Source: an uncultured Sunxiuqinia sp.
GTDB taxonomy: Bacteria > Bacteroidota > Bacteroidia > Bacteroidales > Prolixibacteraceae
Direction of reading: 5' to 3'
Assembly: GCF_947495665.1 (NCBI RefSeq)
Contig: NZ_CANLZV010000008.1
Location: forward strand, 1-64,000
Length of the DNA stretch: 64,000 nt
A model generated the notes under the pieces. That model worked only from the letters and a program-made list of their open reading frames with translations, was not told where the DNA came from and did not search any database. Below are positions 35,852-45,364 of the stretch, piece after piece (position 1 is the first letter of the stretch; each line of letters begins with the position of its first letter). Made by a program: the position numbers and the translations under genes.

Positions 35852-37888
35852 ATGAAATTAAAAGGACGAAGAACCAACTTTATTAGCGATGCCGTAAGTC
35901 AGTTTGGGGGGTACCTTGTTGTCTTACTGGGCTTGATGTTTCTGCTGCGGGTTTTTGAATTCCTCAGCGGCCCGGCTGGTCAGGCATTGGCGAGCGGCGG
36001 AACCTGGCGTTATTATTTCAGTGCCCTTTATTTCGACCTGGTATATGTACTTTTTATAAGCCCCATTTTATTTGTCGTGTTTTTGCTGTGTTATTGGAGG
36101 TCGGCGAAGCTTGCCAAAACAGCCGCTGTTGTGCTGTTTAGTTTGGTTGTTTTGGGGCATGGACTGCTGGTTCAGTATTTCTCCACGGCGTTAAATTTGC
36201 TTGGCGCTGATTTGTTTCACTATTCCGCAGAGGAAATAAGCCAAACGGCCGGAGCCGCCCTAACGGGATCGATGGTGCTGGGTGTAGTGTTTGGATTGCT
36301 GGTTGTGGTGCTGTTGTTTGTCTTTATTCCTCAGCATTTTAAGCTTCACAGGAAGCTGGCGACAGCTCTTCTTACTTTAAGTGTGCTTTGTTTCCTTTTC
36401 ATCGGCATAGCGCCAGCTTCACCGAAGGCTGATTTTGGGTCAGAGTACCTGAATAACGCTGTTGAAAACAAGTCGGCCTTCTTCTATAACGAGGCGTACT
36501 ATTACCTCTCCGGTCAGGAGCAGCATGAAAACCTACCGTTGTTTGCTGATTTTTATCTGGGATACGATGGAAAGTCGAATAGCAAGGGAATGGCAACGTT
36601 TGTTTATCCGGATGTTGAGAATTATCCCTTTTTGCGCGAAGATAATAGTGTTGAGTTGTTTTCTTCTTTTCTCCGCAAAGAGGAAACGCCACCAAATGTT
36701 GTGGTGATTGTGATTGAAGGGCTTGGGCGTGCGTTTAGCAACGAGAATGCCTACATGGGTAGCTTTACGCCTTTTCTCGACTCCCTGTCCAACCATAGTT
36801 TGTATTGGGAAAACTGTCTGAGTACCAGTGGGCGTACTTTTTCGGTTCTGCCTTCGTTGTTGGCTTCCTTGCCTTTTGGCGAGCATGGTTTTACCGAAAT
36901 GGGAAAGGCCATGCCCCCGCATCAAAGTTTGATCAGCTTGTTGCGGCATAATGGTTATGACTCACGGTTTCTATATGCCGGTGATGCTCAGTTTGATCAG
37001 ATGAACGTATTTATACAGAAGCAAGGATGTGACGAGCTAATTGATAAAAACAACTTTGGCAGCGGCTACAAACTCTTGCCTGAGAATGCCTCCGGCTTTT
37101 CATGGGGCTATGGCGATTTTGAGTTGTACCGGCGTTTCTTCCATGCCTTGGATAATTCATCCGGTTCAAAGCCTGAGGTGAATGTCTTGCTGACGGTTGC
37201 CACGCACAGTCCTTTTCTGGTGAATAATCAGGAGCATTACAAAGAGCAATTCAACCAGTTGCTTCCAACTCTTGGGTTGGATGAGCAAATGGAGGCGATC
37301 TGTCGGAACTACCAGCAACAGCTGGAAACGGTTTTGTATATGGATGATGCTTTACGGAATTTCTTTGAAGCCTATCGTCAGCGCGATGAGTTCGAAAATA
37401 CCTTGTTTGTGATCACGGGTGACCACCGGATGCCGGATATCCCGATGTCAACAAAAATTGACCGTTATCATGTTCCGTTGATTGTGTATTCTCCCTTGAT
37501 TGAACGGCCTGCCAAGTTTTCATCGGTCGTGTCGCACTTCGACTTTACTCCCAGTATGATGGCTTATTTTAAAGAGGAATTTGATTTCCAAATCCCCGAA
37601 CTTACTTGTTGGGTGGGAGCAGGGCTGGATTCAATCAGCCGCTTTTCGAATCGGGATACCTATCCGTTGATGCAAACAAAAATGACCATCAGTGATCTGG
37701 TGTCCGGTGAACACTTTTTAAATGACGGGAAGCTTTACCGGATTGAGGCTGATATGGCTTTAGTTGAGGAGGATGATCCGGAACTGGTTGATCGCTTGAG
37801 GTTGGATTTGTTGAGGTTTAAAAATAAAAATTCACAGTTTGTAAAAGATCAAAAGCTGTACCCGGATTCCATTATCGCCAGGTATTAA
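35852..37888 (+). CDS. LtaS-like alkaline phosphatase-superfamily transferase
   Basis: A 678-residue protein with five N-terminal helices (to about residue 185) and a periplasmic alkaline-phosphatase-fold domain like lipoteichoic acid synthase. Metal and catalytic residues are visible: E289 (VVIVIEGLG), the candidate nucleophile T329 in TSGRT, the ATHSPF histidine, and D524-H525 (TGDHRMPD). LtaS relatives in Gram-negatives add phosphoglycerol or phosphoethanolamine to glycans or lipids. Within a GT2/barrel cluster it may decorate the exported polymer. A sulfatase role is less likely since the formylglycine motif is absent. Confidence 0.82.
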   Translation: MKLKGRRTNFISDAVSQFGGYLVVLLGLMFLLRVFEFLSGPAGQALASGGTWRYYFSALYFDLVYVLFISPILFVVFLLCYWRSAKLAKTAAVVLFSLVVLGHGLLVQYFSTALNLLGADLFHYSAEEISQTAGAALTGSMVLGVVFGLLVVVLLFVFIPQHFKLHRKLATALLTLSVLCFLFIGIAPASPKADFGSEYLNNAVENKSAFFYNEAYYYLSGQEQHENLPLFADFYLGYDGKSNSKGMATFVYPDVENYPFLREDNSVELFSSFLRKEETPPNVVVIVIEGLGRAFSNENAYMGSFTPFLDSLSNHSLYWENCLSTSGRTFSVLPSLLASLPFGEHGFTEMGKAMPPHQSLISLLRHNGYDSRFLYAGDAQFDQMNVFIQKQGCDELIDKNNFGSGYKLLPENASGFSWGYGDFELYRRFFHALDNSSGSKPEVNVLLTVATHSPFLVNNQEHYKEQFNQLLPTLGLDEQMEAICRNYQQQLETVLYMDDALRNFFEAYRQRDEFENTLFVITGDHRMPDIPMSTKIDRYHVPLIVYSPLIERPAKFSSVVSHFDFTPSMMAYFKEEFDFQIPELTCWVGAGLDSISRFSNRDTYPLMQTKMTISDLVSGEHFLNDGKLYRIEADMALVEEDDPELVDRLRLDLLRFKNKNSQFVKDQKLYPDSIIARY

Positions 37889-37932
37889 CTGATGGGAATC
37901 CATTGTATGACACAGTAATAAATGTTTATAGA

Positions 37933-39198
37933 ATGACTAGAATAATTACGATAACCATTACGCTTTTTGTATTGGTCTTGCAAGGGGCCAGTCTAAAAGT
38001 TTATGCTCAGGATTATACTTCCGATGAATTGTTTCAGATGGCTCGAAAAGCTGCCTTTGATGACGATGATTATCCCAAGGCCATTAGTCTCTCGAAGCAG
38101 GCCCTTGAAATGAGCCCGGATTACAGTGATATTCGTATTTTTTTAGGACGAATTTATACCTGGACGGACCGGGTGGAAGAGGCTCGTGAGGCTTTTCAAT
38201 ATGTACTGGAACGTTACCCGGGGCATGAGGATGCGTCTATGGCCATTACCGACCTTGAGTATTGGAATGATAACAATCAGAAGGCATTGGAGTATTGTAA
38301 TGAGGGTTTGGCAGAGCATCCCGAATCAGAAGAATTGTTGCTGAAAAAGGCCAAAATTCTGAATAATATGAAGCGCTTTGATGAAGCTTATCGGGTGGCT
38401 GAAGGGCTTACCGAGCGACATCCGGATAACCAGGATGCCCGGTCGCTGCTGCGGACGATCCGCTACGACTCGGCTGTTAATAAGATCAGTGTTTCACACG
38501 ACTTTAGTTGGTTTAATCAGGAGTATCCCAACCACCTGCACGAAAGCCCCTGGCATATTGTGGGGGTGGACTACAGTCGCTACACCAAAATAGGTTCGGT
38601 TATCGGTCGGGTGAATTGGGGTGACCGGTTTGGAAATTCAGCCTTTCAATATGAAATGGACGCCTATCCGTACCTGGCTAAAGGTGTTAATGCTTATATG
38701 AATGTTGGCTTTTCCGATCGTTCTGCAGTTTTCCCTCGCTTCCGGGCAGGCTTGTCTTTGTATTTTAGCCTTCCTAAAAGTTTTGAGGCTGAAGCCGGAG
38801 CCCGGTTCCTTCATTTTAGTGGCAATACCTGGATTTATGTGGCTAGTGCATCGAAGTATTACAAAAGTTTTTGGTTTAACCTGAAAACCTATCTTGTGCC
38901 GGGAAGCCAGGATATTTCGCACTCTTATACCATGACCACACGCTACTATCTTGGTGGCGCTGATGATTACTGGAAGTTTAGCTTTGGTTATGGCTTGTCG
39001 CCTGATGAGGCGTTTTCGGAACAAAATTACCTGAGTGATTATCGGTTGAAATCAGCACATGTTGGGCTTGGGCTTCGGAAAAGTATCAAGCGGTTTAATG
39101 TGATTGGGCTTTCGGCCTCTTTTATTCGTCAGGAATATGAAAAGGATCAGAAAGGAAATCAACTGAATACTTCGGTTACTTACATTCGCAAATTCTAG
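37933..39198 (+). CDS. TPR protein with YaiO-type outer-membrane beta-barrel
   Basis: About 421 residues: signal peptide (MTRIITITITLFVLVLQGAS), about four TPR units (roughly 30-180, e.g. DYPKAISLSKQALEMSPDYSDIRIFLGRIYTW), and a C-terminal beta-barrel (about 190-421) of alternating aromatic strands ending in the classic final Phe (TSVTYIRKF). This fits YaiO-family outer-membrane proteins. A periplasmic TPR plus barrel is the same design as BcsC and PgaA, which export polysaccharide through the outer membrane. ATG at 37933 gives a better signal peptide than the in-frame ATG at 37903. Confidence 0.85.
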   Translation: MTRIITITITLFVLVLQGASLKVYAQDYTSDELFQMARKAAFDDDDYPKAISLSKQALEMSPDYSDIRIFLGRIYTWTDRVEEAREAFQYVLERYPGHEDASMAITDLEYWNDNNQKALEYCNEGLAEHPESEELLLKKAKILNNMKRFDEAYRVAEGLTERHPDNQDARSLLRTIRYDSAVNKISVSHDFSWFNQEYPNHLHESPWHIVGVDYSRYTKIGSVIGRVNWGDRFGNSAFQYEMDAYPYLAKGVNAYMNVGFSDRSAVFPRFRAGLSLYFSLPKSFEAEAGARFLHFSGNTWIYVASASKYYKSFWFNLKTYLVPGSQDISHSYTMTTRYYLGGADDYWKFSFGYGLSPDEAFSEQNYLSDYRLKSAHVGLGLRKSIKRFNVIGLSASFIRQEYEKDQKGNQLNTSVTYIRKF

Positions 39199-39202
39199 GA
39201 AT

Positions 39203-40381
39203 ATGACCTTTACGTTTATCAAACAGATAAAAAAACGAGTCTTTTTTTTGGCTTTAATTGGTGTGGTTGTTTTGCTGCCTATCGTTATGCTTCTGATCAT
39301 GAAGATGGCGTGGAAGATGACTCCCGGTTTTTCGCTTAATCTGGCGTATGTTGATAAAACCGATGATTCTGAAGAACGTCAGGCCCATCAGGCTTTTTAT
39401 TGGGTGCTTCACAATCAGCAAATCAAAAAAGCTGATGGCGAACTGTATGATAAAACGACGGATTACTATGGGGTGTTTCCCGATGCGAATGGCGGGCACC
39501 GGTTTAACGATTTTGATCAGTTTACAGCGGAAGAGCTGGATGCTTTAAGTCAGGAGCTGGATGTGTTGATGCTTGCCGACACTTATGGGGTCTATGCGGA
39601 TCAGCCGGAAACGGCTGGAGCTGGGCTTTTGTATGGAGGCTTGAGTTTGAATGATATTGCCTTGTTTCGGAATATGAAACAGGCCGGGAAAACGGTTATT
39701 GCTGAGTTTAATGTTCTTCAGGCTCCGACCTCAAGGGTTAACCGGCGAAAATTTCAGGAAGAAGCAGGTATTCAATGGACGGGATGGTCTGGAAAATATT
39801 TCGCTTCCCTGGATCGGGACAGTGAGTTGCTTCCGGGCTGGGCGATTGCTTCCTATAAACAGAATTACGAAAAGGACTGGGATTCCCGTGGAGCCGGAAT
39901 TATTCTTGTTCATGAAGATGGCCGCATTGTTGTTTTATCGGAGCAAGATGATTTGGAAACAGCCAAACCTCAAATTAAAACCTTTGCTTATGGCATCAAT
40001 CAATTGGAGTTGCCCCACTTGCAGGAGTTTCCTTATTGGTTTGATGTGATGGAGTACGATGATTCGATGAACCATGCCATATCAGCCTATCAACTTGAGC
40101 TTACGGAGCAGGGGAAAATGCAATTGTCTCAGGCGGGGATTCCTGATCGTTTTCCCGCGGTTCTGATGCAGCAGGAGCAGGATTTCTCCTTTTATTATTT
40201 GTGTGGTGATTTTAGTAGTGAGCCCGTGTCTATGTCCACCAGCCGCTTTAAGGGCGTTCATCATTTCGGTTCAATACTCAAAGGAAGGAAAGGAATTTTT
40301 GGGGAGAATGAGTTTTTTTACCGCTTTTACCTGCCGTTTATGCGCAATGTTTTGAAGCAACACAATCAGGTAGAATCCTGA
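39203..40381 (+). CDS. Membrane-anchored protein of unknown family
   Basis: A 392-residue protein with one N-terminal membrane anchor (about 13-35) and a large periplasmic domain. I do not recognise a family. The central part (DVLMLADTYGVY, then GKTVIAEFN and WAIASYKQNY) has alternating strands and helices that could be a Rossmann-like or amidotransferase-like fold, but no catalytic triad is certain. It starts four bases after the barrel gene and is almost certainly cotranscribed with it. Inference from position only: an accessory in assembling or exporting the cluster's product. Confidence 0.75.
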   Translation: MTFTFIKQIKKRVFFLALIGVVVLLPIVMLLIMKMAWKMTPGFSLNLAYVDKTDDSEERQAHQAFYWVLHNQQIKKADGELYDKTTDYYGVFPDANGGHRFNDFDQFTAEELDALSQELDVLMLADTYGVYADQPETAGAGLLYGGLSLNDIALFRNMKQAGKTVIAEFNVLQAPTSRVNRRKFQEEAGIQWTGWSGKYFASLDRDSELLPGWAIASYKQNYEKDWDSRGAGIILVHEDGRIVVLSEQDDLETAKPQIKTFAYGINQLELPHLQEFPYWFDVMEYDDSMNHAISAYQLELTEQGKMQLSQAGIPDRFPAVLMQQEQDFSFYYLCGDFSSEPVSMSTSRFKGVHHFGSILKGRKGIFGENEFFYRFYLPFMRNVLKQHNQVES

Positions 40382-40459
40382 AAGGATACTTGTTTGGTTG
40401 TTCTGTAATGGAGAAGGCGAAGGGTGGATTGGCCCGTTGCTTTGACTAAATGAATAATT

Positions 40460-42517
40460 ATGAGATTGCTTTTCTTCCTAATTCTTTTTTCATTTTCAGG
40501 CCTTGGTTTTGCTCAAAAAGAGCCGAGTCCGGTTGAGTTTTCGGACTGTAATTTTACAGCAGTGGCTCATCGGGGGTATTCTGAGTTTTATCCTGAAAAT
40601 ACGTTGTTGGCTATTGAGGAAGCCTTTAAGCGGGGCATCAAATACTGCGAAGTTGATGTGGCCATTTCCAGCGATGGCGTTTATGTGCTGCATCACGATC
40701 CTTACACCATTAGGCGGACAACAAGTGGACGTGGAGTGGTTGATGAAAACTCGTGGGCGCAGCTTTCTGACTTGGATGCAGGAGGCTGGAAAGCAGACTT
40801 TTTTAAAGGCGAGCGTGTACCATCGCTGGTTGAGGCTTTGCAAGTTGCCCAGCAATATGATGCCTGCCTTTATTTGGATGTCAAAGACTTTAATTCGGGG
40901 CTTCTGGCTCGTGCATTGGATGAAGCCGGTGTAGATGCTGAGCGGATGATGCCTGCTATAACCCGGCTCGAATCAGCCATTCGCTTCAATCAGGATTGTC
41001 CGGATTCGCCTTGGGTGTGGTTTGGTGCTGATCCTGAAGATCCCAATGATAAAAGTTGGTTCGAGGAGCGTGTGGATTTGGGATGCCGGGTGTTTGAATT
41101 GTCGGATGATGATTTGCTGGAAGATTTGGACTGGACCTCGGCTTTTATTGGTCAGGCGCATGCCAGCGGTGCTCAGGTTTGGGCGTACACGGTCAATAAC
41201 GAGCACCTGATAAAGGAACTTGCTGACCTGGGTGTGGATGGGGTGGAAACAGACCGGCCTTATGTCGCGCAACTTTTTGTGTGTGGCTTTGAGCCTGCAT
41301 CAACCTATCCGAAGCAGGAAACCAACGGAAACTGGGATTTTAAGAAGAGAAATTTTGAGAATACGGGAGTGGGCTCTCGCTTGAAAAATTTAACCAGTGA
41401 TGAAGCGTTGTTGCAGCCTGTGGAATTTGCATTGACCAGTGAGTTTGGCATTTCTCCGGTGGGAATGAAGGACACGGTGGTGGCTAAAATCCCGGCTTAT
41501 AACCCGGCAAATGGGTTGTTTGCATACGATAATTTCATGATGGAAGACTCCGGGGCTGTCGATTACAGTTTTACGGTGCTTATGGATATTTATATCGATC
41601 GGAAAGACAGTGGTGAGTTTATTAGTTTGATTCAGACGAGTCCGGATAATTTGAATGATGCCGACTTTTTTATCGCACCCGATGCAAGCATGGGAACTTA
41701 TGGCGAGTATCATGGTGAGTTTACGTTTGATGAGTGGCACCGGGTCGCTTTTGTGCACGATGGCAGTTGGTTACGGAAATACCTGGATGGAAAGCACCTT
41801 GGAGATGTGCAGGTTGAGAGTTCGCGCTGGGCTTTGTTTAATAATATGGCTTATCATGGCAAGCATGGTTTGCTGTTTTTTGCCGACAACGATTCGGAAA
41901 CAGCTGAAATATACGTTAATGCCCTTCAGCTTCGGAATTATACCATGGAGCCGGCTGATATTGCACTACTGGGAGGTGCTGATCCCAAGGGGATTCCTAT
42001 CAACAACAAAAAAGTGTTTTCCACTGGGATCGAAGATTTGGCGCTGGAACTGATCGACTGGGAGCAGCAAACAATTTTTATCAAACAATCGCCTGGCCTT
42101 AAAGCATCAGCAATTCCTTACGATCTAGAGCTTAGTTATGGTGCAACAATTGATATTCCAGCAAGTGGGGTGTTTGATTTTCGCGATGGCGAACTCCGTT
42201 TTCAGGTTACTGCTGCTGATGGTTCTTCAACCAACTGGACCATTCACCGCTTGCTTTCTGTAGGAAAAGATGACTTAGACGAAATGCCCGAGGTGCTGGT
42301 GTATCCGAATCCGTTTGTTCATACCTTGAAGGTGACTGTCGATCGTGAAGCGCATTTTGAACTTGTCAATGTTATGGGGCAGGTTTTGTTTCAAGCGCGT
42401 TTGGTGGAAGGTGAAAATCAGTTGGATGTGGGGACGCTTCCCGTGGGAACCTATCTTTATAAGCTTCGACACAAGGAGGGCTATTCGGTGAATGGCGTTC
42501 TTCTGAAATCAAATTGA
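40460..42517 (+). CDS. Secreted GDPD-family phosphodiesterase with LamG-like and T9SS sorting domains
   Basis: A 685-residue exported protein. After a signal peptide (to about 20) comes a glycerophosphodiester phosphodiesterase domain with the TIM-barrel catalytic residues H37-R38 (VAHRGYSE), E64/D66 (CEVDV) and H78 (LHHDP). A LamG/concanavalin-like region (about 325-500) and a linker precede the type IX secretion C-terminal sorting domain (about 612-685; VLVYPNP and ending in the GxxL-LKSN region). It should be released to or anchored at the cell surface. GDPD enzymes cleave glycerol-phosphate diesters, a plausible match to the LtaS-like enzyme four genes earlier in the run. Confidence 0.88.
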   Translation: MRLLFFLILFSFSGLGFAQKEPSPVEFSDCNFTAVAHRGYSEFYPENTLLAIEEAFKRGIKYCEVDVAISSDGVYVLHHDPYTIRRTTSGRGVVDENSWAQLSDLDAGGWKADFFKGERVPSLVEALQVAQQYDACLYLDVKDFNSGLLARALDEAGVDAERMMPAITRLESAIRFNQDCPDSPWVWFGADPEDPNDKSWFEERVDLGCRVFELSDDDLLEDLDWTSAFIGQAHASGAQVWAYTVNNEHLIKELADLGVDGVETDRPYVAQLFVCGFEPASTYPKQETNGNWDFKKRNFENTGVGSRLKNLTSDEALLQPVEFALTSEFGISPVGMKDTVVAKIPAYNPANGLFAYDNFMMEDSGAVDYSFTVLMDIYIDRKDSGEFISLIQTSPDNLNDADFFIAPDASMGTYGEYHGEFTFDEWHRVAFVHDGSWLRKYLDGKHLGDVQVESSRWALFNNMAYHGKHGLLFFADNDSETAEIYVNALQLRNYTMEPADIALLGGADPKGIPINNKKVFSTGIEDLALELIDWEQQTIFIKQSPGLKASAIPYDLELSYGATIDIPASGVFDFRDGELRFQVTAADGSSTNWTIHRLLSVGKDDLDEMPEVLVYPNPFVHTLKVTVDREAHFELVNVMGQVLFQARLVEGENQLDVGTLPVGTYLYKLRHKEGYSVNGVLLKSN

Positions 42518-42524
42518 TACATAA

Positions 42525-43913
42525 ATGAAGACAATTGGCTTACTTTTTTATCTGCTGTTTTTAGGTGTTTTTGCAACGGCTCAGTCCAATGCCGAGGGGG
42601 TTTCATCCAATGTCGGTGGAAGCATGGCAGCGAAAACGCAGGAAAAGGACAGTTTGGCTGTCTTTCAGTCCGGAAGTTATTCCTTGTCGCAACTCCAAAT
42701 TGAAGGAGAGGAAACGCAGGTGTTTGATTTGAAGCGTGATCGGGGCTACTATTCTATTCTTCAGATCAACTCACCCGACAAAACACCTTTTGAATCTACG
42801 CTAACACTGATGAATGAATCCGACTCGCTGGGGATTGATTTTTTGGATTTGTACAATCAGAATTATGCTTCGGAGAAGCAGTTTGGCATTCGCCTGCAAA
42901 AACGGGGTAAGGGGGTTTTTAAGCCTTTTGTAATTGACTTTTCGGACGGCCGGAAGAAAACCAAAGTTTTTGAGGCAACCAGCAATCAGCTGAGTACCTT
43001 TTATGGCAAGCTGGCTGTGAAAGGTAACTTTCTTTCAGTGCAGGGAAAAGGAAGTGGCTATTCTTTTTCGGCGTTGGAACTAAAGAGTGATGAGGCTGTG
43101 CCTAAACTTTGGCAGATCTCGCATAAGCAGGATGTGCCGCATGCCTTGTCTTTTTCCTACTACGATGGAAGTCGGTGGCAATTTCCCTTGATGATTTCGG
43201 ACAAGGGAAATACCGTGATAGGGGCAATTGATGATTTGGATAATGCGCGCTTTCAGGTGAGGGGAAACTCTTATTTTGAGGGTGAGATGACCCTTGAAAA
43301 GGCCGATCTTTCGCTATTGGGCGATGACAGCAGGATTGTGTTTAAAACGGATCGAGGAGTGCGGGGGCAAATTCGAAACTCGGAGAATGAGCGGTTTGTA
43401 GCCTTGGAAAATACCGTGGCAGGCTCGGCGCTTCGGCTCGATGATTCGGGGCAGGTAATTCTCTCGGGACACAAGGCTTTGCAGTTGGATTCGAGGCAGC
43501 AGTTGAATTTTATCCGTTTCCAAGGGGAAAATTTGGCTCATGGCTTTGTCGGCTTTGATTCGAAAAACGAAAACTTGCTATTCGGAATCAATACATCACA
43601 AAACGAAAAAACGGAAGTGACTTCGATACTTGTTGCCGGCAAGACGGGCGATGTCTTTATTGGTGCTGATCATTCGCACAAAGCAATGCGTGCGGAAAGA
43701 AAGCTGCATGCGAAGGATGTGTTGGTTGATTCGACCTTGCTTTTCGAGGGGAAGTCAGCCAGAGAAGTAAAAGAGCTTAAAAAAGCACTTACCGTTGGTG
43801 AAAACGAAGCGAGCCTGGTGGAGGTGAATCGCCTGTTGCTCGATAAAATTGAAGAACTTACCCGACAATTAAACGCGATGGAACAACGAATTCAAGAGTT
43901 GGAAAGAGAGTAA
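42525..43913 (+). CDS. Secreted fibre-like protein with C-terminal coiled coil
   Basis: A 462-residue exported protein. Signal peptide (to about 20), then repetitive beta-rich sequence, including a stretch (about 225-385) resembling tail-fibre-type repeats (KGNTVIGAIDDLDNARFQVRG, SYFEGEMTLEKADLSLLGD), and a C-terminal coiled coil (about 405-462; LLLDKIEELTRQLNAMEQRIQELERE) likely to trimerise. The protein looks structural and not enzymatic. It starts seven bases after the GDPD gene and closes the eight-gene run, perhaps forming a surface fibre that holds the secreted polymer. Confidence 0.65.
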   Translation: MKTIGLLFYLLFLGVFATAQSNAEGVSSNVGGSMAAKTQEKDSLAVFQSGSYSLSQLQIEGEETQVFDLKRDRGYYSILQINSPDKTPFESTLTLMNESDSLGIDFLDLYNQNYASEKQFGIRLQKRGKGVFKPFVIDFSDGRKKTKVFEATSNQLSTFYGKLAVKGNFLSVQGKGSGYSFSALELKSDEAVPKLWQISHKQDVPHALSFSYYDGSRWQFPLMISDKGNTVIGAIDDLDNARFQVRGNSYFEGEMTLEKADLSLLGDDSRIVFKTDRGVRGQIRNSENERFVALENTVAGSALRLDDSGQVILSGHKALQLDSRQQLNFIRFQGENLAHGFVGFDSKNENLLFGINTSQNEKTEVTSILVAGKTGDVFIGADHSHKAMRAERKLHAKDVLVDSTLLFEGKSAREVKELKKALTVGENEASLVEVNRLLLDKIEELTRQLNAMEQRIQELERE

Positions 43914-44055
43914 TGAGTACACTCTTTGGTGATCTCATTATATTCTTTAAAAGGTATCCGAGTCATTTGGTTACTTTTTTTTGATATTTGTATGTTCAAT
44001 GATTTTACGACACTGATGGCTGTCGTTTTTGAGAAATCTAAAAGAAAGAAACCAT

Positions 44056-45276
44056 ATGAAACTTCTTCATACTTCTGATTGGCACCTGGGCAAGCGACTG
44101 GATGATTTTTCGCGGATGGAAGAACAGCAGGCGGTGTTGCTTGAAATTTGTGAGGTGGCCGAACGCGAACAGGTTGATGCGGTGCTGGTTGCTGGCGATT
44201 TGTTTGATACGTTTAATCCGCCCACCGAGGCCGTTGATGTATTTTACAAGGTGCTGAAGCGGCTGACCAACAATGGGCGCCGTCCTGTAATTGCCATTGC
44301 CGGTAACCACGATTCGCCCGATCGCATTGAAGCCCCTGACCCGCTGGCTCGTGAGTGCGGGATTATTTTTGCCGGCTATCCCAATTCGGTGGTGGCTCCG
44401 TTTGAGTTGGAGTCGGGTGTTCGGGTTTTGCAAAGCCACAAGGGGTTTCTGGAGCTCCAGCTTCCGGAAAAGGTGGTTCCCTTGCGGTTGCTGTTAACAC
44501 CTTATGCCAACGAGCACCGGCTGAAAACTTGCCTGGGACATGAAAGCAGCGAAGAAGAATTGCGGGCCGTTTTGCAGCAAAACTGGAATGCACTGGCCGA
44601 TCAGTATTGCGATGAGAAGGGAGTGAATGTATTGGTTTCCCATCTCTTTGTGGTGAAAAAAGGTGGCGAACTGCCTGAAGAGCCGGCGGATGAGAAGCCC
44701 ATTTTGCATGTGGGAGGGGCGCAGGCTGTTTACACCGAAAATATTCCGAAGCAAATTCAATACACGGCTTTGGGGCATTTGCATCGCATGCACTGTGTTG
44801 ATGCAGTTCCATGTCCGGTTTTTTACAGTGGAAGCCCGTTGTCGTACAGCTTTTCCGAAGCCAATCAGAAAAAGTACGTTTTGTTGGTTGAGCTGGAGCC
44901 GGGAAGAAATGCAGCGGTTCGTGAACTTGAGCTGACCCAAGGGAAAAGACTCTTGCGAAAACGGGCCGAAGGAATGGACGATGCCCTGCAATGGTTGTCT
45001 GAAAATCAGGATTGTCTGGTGGAATTGACCATGGTTACAGAAACCTATTTGACCGCCATGGAACGCCGCCAGCTTGGTGCGGTGCATTCGGGGATTGTGG
45101 CTATTATTCCTGAAGTGACCAATGCCACCGAATTGAGCGACGGTCATCATGCGAGCATTGATCTGACTCGAACGATGAATGAGTTGTTTGCTGATTATTT
45201 CAAACATGTAAAAGGGCAGGCCCCCAACGAAGAGATAAATCAGTTGTTTGCTGAAATACTGGCCGAAGAAGAATAA
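44056..45276 (+). CDS. sbcD: Exonuclease subunit SbcD
   Basis: A 406-residue Mre11-type nuclease. The phosphoesterase motifs are HTSDWHLG (D8, H10), VAGDLFD, AGNHDSP, and LGHLHR near residue 240. With SbcC it trims hairpins and DNA ends during recombination and repair. The ATG at 44056 (MKLLHTSDW) is the conserved family start; the frame extends upstream without support. The SbcC gene follows 88 bases later. Confidence 0.95.
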   Translation: MKLLHTSDWHLGKRLDDFSRMEEQQAVLLEICEVAEREQVDAVLVAGDLFDTFNPPTEAVDVFYKVLKRLTNNGRRPVIAIAGNHDSPDRIEAPDPLARECGIIFAGYPNSVVAPFELESGVRVLQSHKGFLELQLPEKVVPLRLLLTPYANEHRLKTCLGHESSEEELRAVLQQNWNALADQYCDEKGVNVLVSHLFVVKKGGELPEEPADEKPILHVGGAQAVYTENIPKQIQYTALGHLHRMHCVDAVPCPVFYSGSPLSYSFSEANQKKYVLLVELEPGRNAAVRELELTQGKRLLRKRAEGMDDALQWLSENQDCLVELTMVTETYLTAMERRQLGAVHSGIVAIIPEVTNATELSDGHHASIDLTRTMNELFADYFKHVKGQAPNEEINQLFAEILAEEE

Positions 45277-45364
45277 GTCCACCGAATAAACAGAATAGAA
45301 CCCAGGCTGATTACTGCCGCCAAAACCGGAGTTTGAGTGAATCAGCAATGAAAAAAAACAGACA

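Noticed and set aside
44494-45348. 284-codon antisense frame opposite sbcD
   Set aside because: SbcD is fully supported by motifs on the other strand; the antisense frame has no domain.
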